From contig JAEWBT010000145.1 of the NCBI GenBank assembly GCA_023391015.1, positions 1-15,688 on the forward strand: 15,688 nucleotides of DNA, written 5' to 3'. Below are positions 1-6,511 of the stretch, in pieces; position 1 is the stretch's first letter; each line of letters starts with the position of its first letter. The DNA comes from Bacteroidota bacterium (GTDB lineage Bacteria; Bacteroidota; Bacteroidia; Chitinophagales; Chitinophagaceae). The position numbers were made by a program, and so were the translations under genes. The notes below the pieces were generated by a model. It saw only the letters and a list, made by a program, of their open reading frames with translations. It had not been told where the DNA came from and searched no databases.

Positions 1-58
1 GGAAGTGCACGTCCACCACGGGACCAATGATTTGCTTGATTTTACCGACGCTGGGCAT
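1..58 (-). CDS. atpD: ATP synthase F1 subunit beta, N-terminal fragment
   Basis: Only the first 19 codons lie in the window; the gene continues past the left edge. The translation reads MPSVGKIKQIIGPVVDVHF, which matches the conserved opening of F1 beta subunits (the VGKI-x-Q-x-IGPVVDV-x-F strand of the N-terminal beta-barrel domain). Beta carries the catalytic sites of the F1FO ATP synthase on the cytoplasmic face of the inner membrane. The ATG at 58-56 is the natural start; no Shine-Dalgarno is seen and the leader just upstream is T-rich. A Bacteroidota-type -7 box lies about 80 bp upstream, so atpD may be the first gene of its transcript. Identification is confident despite the short length, because this motif is highly specific. 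Confidence 0.88.
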   Translation of the reverse strand, partial: MPSVGKIKQIIGPVVDVHF

Positions 59-139
59 GGTATAAAAAGAGAAGAATTAAAAAGGTAGAAGCCGGAGGAA
101 CACATTCAAACGAATGCTTACCCCTGCTGAAATTTTGCG

Positions 140-147
140 CAAAGGTA
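140..147 (-). promoter_or_regulatory. Probable -7 promoter box for atpD
   Basis: Read on the minus strand the bases are TACCTTTG, a full match to the Bacteroidota -7 consensus TAnnTTTG. Transcription would start near 133, giving a leader of about 75 nt before the atpD ATG. I see no good TTG at the -33 position. The same TTTCCTACCTTTGC context recurs upstream of prfB (9526-9533), which supports it as a real promoter element. Confidence 0.55.
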
Positions 148-274
148 GGAAACGGAATACAGAAATACGAATGACTGAGGCGGCTTGTGGAAAGCTGTTG
201 ATGAAACCCATAGTAAATGAACCGAACGCCGGAAATACGATGTTCTGCGTATAGGCGCGCGTGGCATCCCAAAA

Positions 275-282
275 GACCTTTG
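275..282 (+). promoter_or_regulatory. Possible -7 promoter box for the lipoprotein gene
   Basis: GACCTTTG is one base away from the TAnnTTTG consensus and lies 17 nt before the ATG at 300. The same GACCTTTG is found just before ispG (11609-11616). No clear -33 TTG is seen, so this rests on the -7 match and position alone. Confidence 0.35.
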
Positions 283-299
283 TTCTAAATCTGTTTCCC

Positions 300-869
300 A
301 TGAAAATCCTTTCCCACGCATTACTGGCCATCGCCCTTGCAGGCACGTTTGCTTCCTGCAAAAAAGACAACAACTCAACAGCTACCCCAAGTCCGTCTGC
401 TTCCGGGCCTTTTGTCTGTAAGGTAGAAGGCGCGCAGTTCCCGACCGACAACAACAAGGCGAAAGCCAAATCGGTAGCGAGTACCAAAATGCTGCAAATC
501 ATCGGGCAGACCTCTAACAGCGACCGCACGGTCATTCTCAACCTGATGCCCATAAAAGCAGGTTTTACCGGCTGGACAGCCGGAACTTATAAAATCGCGG
601 ACGGAACGGTGGCAACAGATGGGTATCTGGCAACCGGGTCGTACGACTATTGGCCCAACGGCTTGTCGGAAAACTCGGAACTGTGGACAACCAAGCCGCA
701 GAATGGCGACACCGACGGCGAAATTGTAATTACGTCCATCACCGATACCCACGTCAAAGGCAGTTTTAAATTTAAGGGGTACAAACAGCAGAAAAACGGA
801 CAGTACGATTACAGCAGTACCAAAAACGTAACCGACGGCTCGTTTGATTTGGATATCACCAAGTATTAA
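300..869 (+). CDS. Small secreted lipoprotein, DUF6252-like
   Basis: The product is 189 aa. Residues 1-19 are a signal peptide and Cys20 follows a lipobox-like F-A-S, so this should be a lipoprotein; the KKDNN stretch after the Cys resembles Bacteroidota lipoproteins and leads into a Ser/Thr/Pro-rich linker (about 26-35). The rest looks like one beta-rich domain, with a strand pattern ending in G-E-I-V-I-T-x-I, then G-S-F-K-F and a final D-G-S-F-D-L-D-I. That ending recalls the DUF6252 lipoproteins of this phylum, but I cannot confirm the family. An in-frame start at 261 would put 13 polar residues before the signal peptide, so the ATG at 300 is preferred. It is divergent from atpD and convergent with the histidine kinase gene. 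Function is unknown. Confidence 0.8.
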   Translation: MKILSHALLAIALAGTFASCKKDNNSTATPSPSASGPFVCKVEGAQFPTDNNKAKAKSVASTKMLQIIGQTSNSDRTVILNLMPIKAGFTGWTAGTYKIADGTVATDGYLATGSYDYWPNGLSENSELWTTKPQNGDTDGEIVITSITDTHVKGSFKFKGYKQQKNGQYDYSSTKNVTDGSFDLDITKY

Positions 870-894
870 ATGCCACTTTCAATCTGCCGGACCT

Positions 895-931
895 AAAAAG
901 CTCTTTTCTTAAAAATGGAAAAGAGCTTTTT
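895..931. terminator. Bidirectional intrinsic terminator
   Basis: A perfect 14-bp stem (895-908 with 918-931) has a 9-nt loop. The core AAAGCTCTTTTC pairs with GAAAAGAGCTTT and is flanked by A and T runs, so both strands give a stem followed by U residues. It sits 25 bp after the lipoprotein stop and 62 bp after the kinase stop on the other strand, as expected for a shared terminator between convergent genes. Confidence 0.85.
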
Positions 932-992
932 TTGAAGCCTTCCACCCGAGGCTGAAATCCACTTGAAAACAGCCATTTTTCCGGAAATTTCG

Positions 993-2762
993 TTACGCCC
1001 TGCTTTGCGGAATGGCCAAAAGAACAACCGTTCCGTTGCCTTGCTCCGACTGCACTGAGAAGGTACCGCCAATGGTTTGCGCCCGCTTTTTCATATTGTG
1101 CAGGCCGTTGCCGGGCGTAATCGTTGCCTGTTCAAAGCCCTTCCCGTTATCGGCTACCGCAATTTCAAGGCCGTTGGGAGTTGCGGTGGCGCGGATTTCA
1201 ATCGTTCCGGCACCGGCATATTTCAAGGCATTATGAACGGCTTCCTGAAGAATCCGGTAGATATTAACCCCCACAAATGAAGAAAAAGAAAGGCTTTCCA
1301 ATCCGGGAGCCATTTCAAAGCGGATGTCCACCGCATCGTGGGAAGCACGGGCTTTTTCTATAAAATTCATCATCCGCGCATACATTTCTTCAAAACGAAT
1401 CTGCGATTGATTCATGGCCCAAACCGTGTCGCGAAGCTCGCCCATAGTGTCTCTGGCAAAAGCGCTGATTGAATATAGCTTTTGGTTGATGGCTTCGTCC
1501 GGAATCCTGAAAGTAGCTTTCAGGGTTTCAATTGCAGAGATGATAAAGGTGAGTTGGGCACCGATATTGTCGTGCAGATCGCGGGAGATGGAAAGCTTTT
1601 GCTCGTGAAGCTGATTTTGCCGGTCCACTTTCTCAATGGCCGCCTGCAATTCAAACTCTTTTTTCTGGGCCTTTGCTTTCTGCAGCAGCGAGCGGTAGAA
1701 GATCGCCCCTATCAGGCCCAAAGACGCAATCGCAAGGGCCAGCAGCCGGATGATATAGGTGCGTTTCCGGGCAAGCGCTTCCTGTTCCAGAAGCTGGTTT
1801 TCTTTTTTGCTGACGTCAAACTGCATTTGCAGCTCGGCCATTTTTTTGTAGGATTCCTGATTGACGATGCTGTCTTTGAGCACGGCATTTTTCTTGTGAT
1901 ACCGGAGCGCGTTGGCAAGGTCGCCGGCTTTTTCATAGGCTTCCGTAACCTGCTGAAAATCATGGCGCAGCAGGTTGGTGAAACGATGCTTTTCGGCCAG
2001 CGCAATGGATTTTTCATAAAAAAAAGCCGCCCGCGCGTAGGCCTTCATCTCAAAATACAAATCGCCGTAATAAGCATAGCTGTCGGCAATGCCGTAGGGA
2101 TCGTTCAGCGCCTGCCGGTATTGCATGGCCAGGTCAAAATACTTTTTGGCGCGGTCAAATTTTTTCTGTTTTGCATACGCATAGCCAATATTGACCAGGC
2201 TGTAGGGAATGCCAATGCTGTCGTTTGCCTTTTGCTTTTCGGCCAGTCCTTTAAAGAAATAATGCAGCGCGCTGTCTTCCTGCCCCAGCAAGGATTTGAC
2301 CTCGCCGTATTGGTTGTAGATGCTCAGCAGCGGGCGGATGTAGGAGCCTTCCTCGGCCAGGCGCATTGCTTTTAGCAGGTATTTCCCGGCGTCGGCGATG
2401 TTGGTTGCCTTCAGCCGGTAGCCCAGCTCGCTGTATTCTTTGGCCATGTTTTCGTGGTCGCCCAACTGCTCAAAAAGATTGATGGCGCGGGTGGCAAAAA
2501 CGATGTTTTCGTCGTAGTCGCCGTTAAAATAAAGCGCCAGTGCCAGCAGGCCGCAGGTTTTGGCTTCTGCGCGCACGTTGCCCGTCCGCCGGGCATCGGC
2601 CACGTTCTGGCGCAACACCGGAAGCAGCGCATGCAGGTTTTGCTGAATTACCGGAACCGACAGATTGCTGATGGAATCAATCCGCTCGCCTTGCTGCGCA
2701 CCGGCCCGGAGGTTCCAGACAGCCAGAAAAAAAAGCAGGCACAGGCGTTTGGCAAAATCCAT
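993..2762 (-). CDS. TPR-containing sensor histidine kinase
   Basis: The product is 589 aa. Residues 1-22 are a signal peptide. About 60-300 is a run of helical pairs typical of tetratricopeptide repeats, predicted to be periplasmic. A coiled coil (about 303-334) leads to one membrane segment (335-357). After a second coiled coil comes a HisKA_3 dimerisation domain with RDLHDNIGAQL, putting the phospho-acceptor at His397, and then a HATPase domain with the N-box (N511), D538-N-G-K-G-F and G551-N-G. The kinase therefore looks complete and of the NarX/DesK type that pairs with LuxR-family regulators. Its ATG overlaps the stop of the regulator gene (TGATG, sharing one base), so the two are translationally coupled cognate partners. 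The ligand is unknown; TPRs suggest a protein or peptide partner (inference). Confidence 0.93.
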   Translation of the reverse strand: MDFAKRLCLLFFLAVWNLRAGAQQGERIDSISNLSVPVIQQNLHALLPVLRQNVADARRTGNVRAEAKTCGLLALALYFNGDYDENIVFATRAINLFEQLGDHENMAKEYSELGYRLKATNIADAGKYLLKAMRLAEEGSYIRPLLSIYNQYGEVKSLLGQEDSALHYFFKGLAEKQKANDSIGIPYSLVNIGYAYAKQKKFDRAKKYFDLAMQYRQALNDPYGIADSYAYYGDLYFEMKAYARAAFFYEKSIALAEKHRFTNLLRHDFQQVTEAYEKAGDLANALRYHKKNAVLKDSIVNQESYKKMAELQMQFDVSKKENQLLEQEALARKRTYIIRLLALAIASLGLIGAIFYRSLLQKAKAQKKEFELQAAIEKVDRQNQLHEQKLSISRDLHDNIGAQLTFIISAIETLKATFRIPDEAINQKLYSISAFARDTMGELRDTVWAMNQSQIRFEEMYARMMNFIEKARASHDAVDIRFEMAPGLESLSFSSFVGVNIYRILQEAVHNALKYAGAGTIEIRATATPNGLEIAVADNGKGFEQATITPGNGLHNMKKRAQTIGGTFSVQSEQGNGTVVLLAIPQSRA

Positions 2763-3412
2763 CAGATAAAACGTTCTTTCCGGGCTTTTTCCAGTGCTTC
2801 AACCTTGGAATGCACCTGAAGTTTCCGGTAAATATTTTCAATGTGCTTGCGGATGGTGAAAGGCGAAAGGCACAGGTTTTCGGCAATGCTGTTGTAGCTC
2901 AAGCCCTTGCTCAACTGCTCCAGCACCTCGGTTTCTCTTTTGGAAAGCACGCCTTCGCTATCCGCCGCCGGAGTATCGTTTTCCGGAATGGGGCTGCGCA
3001 AAAGCTTTAAGGTTTTAAAGGCAATGGAAGGACTCATCGCTGCGCCGCCTTCCAGGGTTTCCAGAATACCTTTTTGAAGTTCTTCGGGCGAAACTTCTTT
3101 AAGCAGATAGCCATCGGCGCCGGCTTTTATGGCGTTGAAAATATGGGTGTCGTTGTCCAGAACCGTGAGCATCAAAACCTTTATTTGCGGATGCTTTTTC
3201 TTGAGGATTTCGGTGGTCTCAATACCGTTCAGCACCGGCATGTCTATATCCATCAAAACCAGATGCGGCTTGTCGCCGGCTTCCAGCTTTTGAAGAAAAA
3301 CAGCTCCGTTTTCGGCGCTGAAACACACCCGGAATTCTTTGCAGAGCGCCAGCTTTTCCCGGATGGCCTGCAAAAGAAAATAATTGTCTTCGGCGATGGC
3401 AACATGAATCAT
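2762..3412 (-). CDS. NarL/FixJ-family response regulator
   Basis: The product is 216 aa from the ATG at 3412. A TTG two codons upstream could also start but is less likely. The receiver domain (about 1-122) has the acidic pair E8-D9, the phospho-acceptor D55 in L-M-D-I-D-M-P, T83 and K105, all the residues needed for phosphorylation switching. The LuxR-type helix-turn-helix (about 155-215) has the L-S-x-R-E-x-E-V-L start and the S-x-x-T-I-R-K-H-I-x-x-I-Y-x-K-L recognition region. It is a DNA-binding transcription factor, expected to be phosphorylated by the kinase whose start overlaps its stop. The 48-bp gap upstream holds a TTTCCGGAAA palindrome. Confidence 0.94.
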   Translation of the reverse strand: MIHVAIAEDNYFLLQAIREKLALCKEFRVCFSAENGAVFLQKLEAGDKPHLVLMDIDMPVLNGIETTEILKKKHPQIKVLMLTVLDNDTHIFNAIKAGADGYLLKEVSPEELQKGILETLEGGAAMSPSIAFKTLKLLRSPIPENDTPAADSEGVLSKRETEVLEQLSKGLSYNSIAENLCLSPFTIRKHIENIYRKLQVHSKVEALEKARKERFI

Positions 3413-3460
3413 AACCAAAGAAAATTAAAACCAAAAAATCATTTCCGGAAAAATGCCTTT

Positions 3461-3760
3461 TCACCGGGCTTTTTCGGAGTCGGTTTTCCGGGAAAAGGTT
3501 TGGGCGAAAAGCGCTTCCTGAAGGTCCAGAATCTCGCGGCTCAGCGTTTGCCGCATCGCTGCAAGCTGGTTTTGATAATCCGCCTCCAGGCTGGGGTAGT
3601 CTTCCAGTTGCTGCAATGCTTTTCGCTTTTCCCGGAGCCGCGCTTCCAGCGCCCCGATATGGGTCTTGTTTTTCCCCCAAAAAAGAAAAAAAACAAAGGC
3701 TCCGCCGGCAACCGCCACCAGTATTCCTAACAGCAGAAAGGTCCAATCCGGCAAAGCCAT
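3461..3760 (-). CDS. Small single-pass membrane protein with coiled coil
   Basis: The product is 99 aa, starting at MALPDW; a longer version would overlap the preceding gene's stop, so the ATG at 3760 is preferred. Residues 6-28 form one hydrophobic segment, with the rest probably in the cytoplasm (positive residues K-N-K follow it). Residues about 34-85 are a charged heptad-like helix (A-L-E-A-R-L-R-E-K-R-K-A-L-Q-Q-L), a likely coiled coil. No family recognised. The gap to the Asp-box gene is 40 bp and to the regulator 48 bp, all on the same strand, so it may belong to the two-component operon, perhaps as an accessory membrane partner (inference from position and shape only). Confidence 0.68.
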   Translation of the reverse strand: MALPDWTFLLLGILVAVAGGAFVFFLFWGKNKTHIGALEARLREKRKALQQLEDYPSLEADYQNQLAAMRQTLSREILDLQEALFAQTFSRKTDSEKAR

Positions 3761-3800
3761 TGTTGTGTGTTTTGAAAGCCAGAAGATTTCTTTTCCTGCC

Positions 3801-5006
3801 TTAGCGGTCCGCTGCAATCAGCAGTTTGTGGCGCGCAGTATGAGCGGCGCTTTGCACGATGAGGGTGTAAAGTCCGGCAGGCAAATGGCGGGTTGAAATG
3901 GAAATCTGTGGCAGGTCGGTCTCTTCGGAATGCACCTTTTTGCCGCTCCAGTCATAGACGGAAATAATGGAGGCACCGTGCAGGCGGGCAATGTGGACGC
4001 GGTCGGTTGCCGGGTTGGGATATACCTGAACGGCGTGCGTGGGGCTGTTTTCCGACGCGATTGATTGGGCGCCCAGGTTCACCAGTGAGCAGGTTCCGGA
4101 AGCTGTGTCGTATTTCACCAGTCCGTTCATAGAAGCAATCCAGATATGGTTGTTGTGTGGTGCCATTTTGCCGCCATACTGGTAATACTGAAAGGTGCTG
4201 CACGTGTTGGTCCAGGTTTGACCTTCGTCAGTGCTTTTCATAAAGCCTTCCTGCGCGGCGGCATATAGCGTATTGCCCACGCGAATCATGTCCAGCCCGC
4301 CGCTCAGGCTGCCAATGGTTTGCCAGCTTGCACCGTTGTTCAGGCTTTGTTTAACGGCCTGTCCGGCACCCAACATGCCCAGCACAACCAGTTTGCTGCC
4401 AAACTCGGCATACCCTACTGCGCTCGCGCCGCCAAAGAAAGGATTAGCGGCCGTTTGCGTCCAGGTCGTGCCGTTATCAGTGCTGGAGCGCACCTGCTGG
4501 CCCGAAGAAAGCCACAGTTTTCCGTTTACAGATTTGACAGCCAGCATCATACTGCCGGGAACGGTCGGGATGTCGGTCCAGCTTTGGCCTTCGTTGTCCG
4601 AGTATTTGGCAAAATTGGTTCCTCCCATAAAAACGCGGCTTCCCGAGCCCAGGGCCGCTACCGGAACGGCCACGTGGCTGCTGCCGATTTGTGGCATACC
4701 CGCGTTGGCCGCCGTCCAGGTAAGGCCGTTATCGGTAGAGCGGAAGACGCGTATAAACCCATTGATGCCACCGGCAACAAGGGTGCTATTCACTTTGGTA
4801 ATGCAACGCACTTCTACATTGTCTTCACCGGCCAGCAGGATGTGTTGAAAGGTGTTGCCGCCGTCGGTGGAGCGGTAAAGCTTTTTACCTACCGAGGCCA
4901 GAACCACATTGTTGTCGGCATACACGGCATCGCACTGGGCCTGTGCATGGGCACTGAAGAAGAAAAAGAAAGCCAGCAGCAGGTAAAGAGGCGCATTCGT
5001 TTTCAT
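3801..5006 (-). CDS. Secreted Asp-box (BNR-like) repeat protein with T9SS sorting domain
   Basis: The product is 401 aa. Residues 1-23 are a signal peptide ending A-Q-A-Q. Six Asp-box motifs of the S-x-D-x-G-x-T-W type start at residues 46, 90, 136, 175, 221 and 258, each about 40 residues apart, as in a six-bladed beta-propeller like those of sialidases and Vps10-type proteins. No sialidase active-site set (such as the F/Y-R-I-P motif) is visible, so an enzyme activity is not claimed. Residues about 325-401 match a type IX secretion type A sorting domain: V-Y-P-N-P-A-T-D at 328-335, a middle Y-D-W-S-G-K strand, and L-P-A-G-L-Y-T-L near the end. It should be exported through T9SS to the surface or medium. 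It is first of a four-gene minus-strand run. Confidence 0.88.
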   Translation of the reverse strand: MKTNAPLYLLLAFFFFFSAHAQAQCDAVYADNNVVLASVGKKLYRSTDGGNTFQHILLAGEDNVEVRCITKVNSTLVAGGINGFIRVFRSTDNGLTWTAANAGMPQIGSSHVAVPVAALGSGSRVFMGGTNFAKYSDNEGQSWTDIPTVPGSMMLAVKSVNGKLWLSSGQQVRSSTDNGTTWTQTAANPFFGGASAVGYAEFGSKLVVLGMLGAGQAVKQSLNNGASWQTIGSLSGGLDMIRVGNTLYAAAQEGFMKSTDEGQTWTNTCSTFQYYQYGGKMAPHNNHIWIASMNGLVKYDTASGTCSLVNLGAQSIASENSPTHAVQVYPNPATDRVHIARLHGASIISVYDWSGKKVHSEETDLPQISISTRHLPAGLYTLIVQSAAHTARHKLLIAADR

Positions 5007-5055
5007 AGCGAAAAGGTTTTTGGAGTGTGAAAAATATTTGGGGAAAACTCTTTCA

Positions 5056-5086
5056 CAAAGAGAAAAACCTTTCGTGTGTCCTTCAA
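5056..5086 (-). promoter_or_regulatory. Candidate promoter of the Asp-box/two-component run
   Basis: On the minus strand a TTG (5086-5084) is followed after exactly 20 nt by TCTCTTTG (5063-5056). This is one mismatch from the Bacteroidota pattern TTG-N19-21-TAnnTTTG. Transcription would begin about 43 nt before the ATG at 5006. It is the only box in this window for which I see both elements well spaced. Confidence 0.5.
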
Positions 5087-5162
5087 TACGGCAGATGCCT
5101 TATTTCATTTTAAAAGGCCTGTTTGCGCACCTCAAAAACCATTTTTATTTCCGGAAAAAAGC

Positions 5163-6257
5163 TTAATCCAGCCACCACTGCGGCCACTCTTTTTCGCCGT
5201 CAAACAGCTCCACCACTTCGCCGATTTTGGGCCGCACCAGATGCAGCGGATTTGGGGAATTCAGGCGTGTGAGCTCTTTCATGGGCTCGTTCCAGGCGTG
5301 CGGCGCAAGGGCAAAGCGGGCGTTGTGCACCGGCATCAGGTTTTTGGCGCCGAGGTCGCGGGCGGCTTGCAGGGTTTCTTCCGGCAGGCAGTGGATGTAG
5401 TGCCAGGCGGGGTTGTATTGTCCGTTTTCCAGAATAGCGAGGTCAATCGGGCCGTATTGTGCACCGATTTGGGCGAAGTGCTTTCCGTAACCGCTGTCGC
5501 CGCCGAGGAAGATTTTTCCGGCAGGCGTTTCCAATAAATAACTCATCCACAAGGTGCTGTTGCGCTTCAGTCCGCGACCAGAAAAATGGCGTGCCGGAAG
5601 GGCATGCAACACAAGGTTCTTCTCCAAAGGATACGTCTCGTTCCAGCCGGCCTCAATGAGTTGCTCCGGCGAAAAACCCCAAGCTTCCAGAATGGCCCCC
5701 ACACCAAGTCCGCACACCACTTTTCCCACTTTCGTGCGCAAGGCTTTCGCTGTGGCTTTGTCCAGATGGTCGTAGTGGTCGTGGGAGATAAACAGGTAAT
5801 CGATTTCGGGCAGGTCGGCAACGGCATACCGGACTGTTCCCGGAAAAGCCTTTGTAATTCCGGAAACCGGTGAGGCGTGATTGCTGAAAACCGGATCCAT
5901 CAAAATCTTCACCCCGGCTACCTGCATATAATACGAAGAATGTCCAAACCAGACGAGCAAATCCGCATCGGGCGGCAGATTTTTGAGGTCGGTCTGCACG
6001 CCGGGAATGGGATGGGGCGGAACGTTATTGGGCGTCTTTTTAAAGAGGAAGCTGTAAAAAACCTTCCACGGGCTGTAGCCTTCGGCAAAAGCAGGCGTGT
6101 ATTCCAGGTTTTGAAACGCGCCGTCTTTGTAGTGCGGCGACTGCCGGATGCGCTCGCGGCGTTCGCCTTTTGTCTTTTGCCCCAAAACGGGCTGGGCGAG
6201 AAGCACACCGCCACCAACCAATAAGGCTGTTGCTGCAAGAAAAGTTCCGGGAACCAT
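5163..6257 (-). CDS. NAPE-PLD-like metallo-beta-lactamase-fold hydrolase
   Basis: The product is 364 aa. A hydrophobic N-terminus (residues 5-26) is a signal or membrane anchor, so the enzyme probably faces the periplasm. The metallo-beta-lactamase domain (about 95-345) has F-G-H-S-S-Y, then H159-D-H161-Y-D163-H164, then H224 in P-A-R-H-F-S-G-R, D254 in G-G-D-S-G-Y and H311. These seven metal ligands line up with the zinc-binding set of N-acyl-phosphatidylethanolamine phospholipase D and bacterial RomA/COG2220 proteins. The likely substrate is a phospholipid or other phosphodiester, but that is inference. The frame stays open to 6506, but the extra residues come from repeat DNA and two TTTCCGGAAA sites, so the ATG at 6257 is chosen. 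It is 254 bp downstream of the ABC exporter on the same strand. Confidence 0.87.
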   Translation of the reverse strand: MVPGTFLAATALLVGGGVLLAQPVLGQKTKGERRERIRQSPHYKDGAFQNLEYTPAFAEGYSPWKVFYSFLFKKTPNNVPPHPIPGVQTDLKNLPPDADLLVWFGHSSYYMQVAGVKILMDPVFSNHASPVSGITKAFPGTVRYAVADLPEIDYLFISHDHYDHLDKATAKALRTKVGKVVCGLGVGAILEAWGFSPEQLIEAGWNETYPLEKNLVLHALPARHFSGRGLKRNSTLWMSYLLETPAGKIFLGGDSGYGKHFAQIGAQYGPIDLAILENGQYNPAWHYIHCLPEETLQAARDLGAKNLMPVHNARFALAPHAWNEPMKELTRLNSPNPLHLVRPKIGEVVELFDGEKEWPQWWLD

Positions 6258-6378
6258 AAGGAGTTTAAGCGGACTGGGCAGAGATAACGGGCAAAGGGCC
6301 AGGAAGGTTGGACAAAGACTTTCAACAGGCACCATGGACAGCCGATTTCCGGAAATTTTAGGACCATTTCCGGAAAAT

Positions 6379-6450
6379 GCGTGAGGGATAGAGGCGGCGC
6401 GCAGCAAAGCCGAAAGCCCGACCCGGAGCGCTAGCGGAGGGGCACGCCCC
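6379..6450 (+). repeat. Dispersed intergenic repeat, copy A
   Basis: This 72-bp copy begins GCGTGAGGGATAGAGGC, has GCCGAAAGCCCGACCC in the middle and ends with the hairpin-like GGGGCACGCCCC. Copies B (9587-9628) and C (15443-15543) have the identical opening 17-mer on the opposite strand, and D (15627-15688) is a diverged copy. It lies between the ABC exporter and the hydrolase gene, 3 bp from a TTTCCGGAAA. A REP-like or transposon-derived element is possible; no transposase is present. Confidence 0.75.
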
Positions 6451-6451
6451 A

Positions 6452-6486
6452 AAAAGACGAAAGATGATAGACAAAAGACTAAAGAG
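6452..6486 (+). repeat. Five-unit heptad tandem repeat (NAAAGAC)
   Basis: Five successive 7-mers read AAAAGAC, GAAAGAT, GATAGAC, AAAAGAC, TAAAGAG. The tract is almost all purine on this strand and starts 2 bp after repeat copy A, about 26 bp past the stop of the ABC gene. It would lie in the 3' untranslated part of the ABC transcript, as a pyrimidine-rich run. Confidence 0.6.
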
Positions 6487-6511
6487 GGTAGTGCACCAGA
6501 TACCAAGACAT

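Noticed and set aside
3801..5006. Sialidase enzyme
   Set aside because: The Asp-box repeats are present, but the arginine triad and F/Y-R-I-P motif of sialidases are not visible.
5097..5118. Terminator hairpin after the metallo-hydrolase
   Set aside because: Only a 5-bp GCCTT/AAGGC stem with a 12-nt loop; too weak to support.
6258..6506. 83-codon N-terminal extension of the metallo-hydrolase
   Set aside because: It is the translation of repeat copy A, part of the heptad tract and two TTTCCGGAAA sites; the ATG at 6257 starts right at a signal-like helix.
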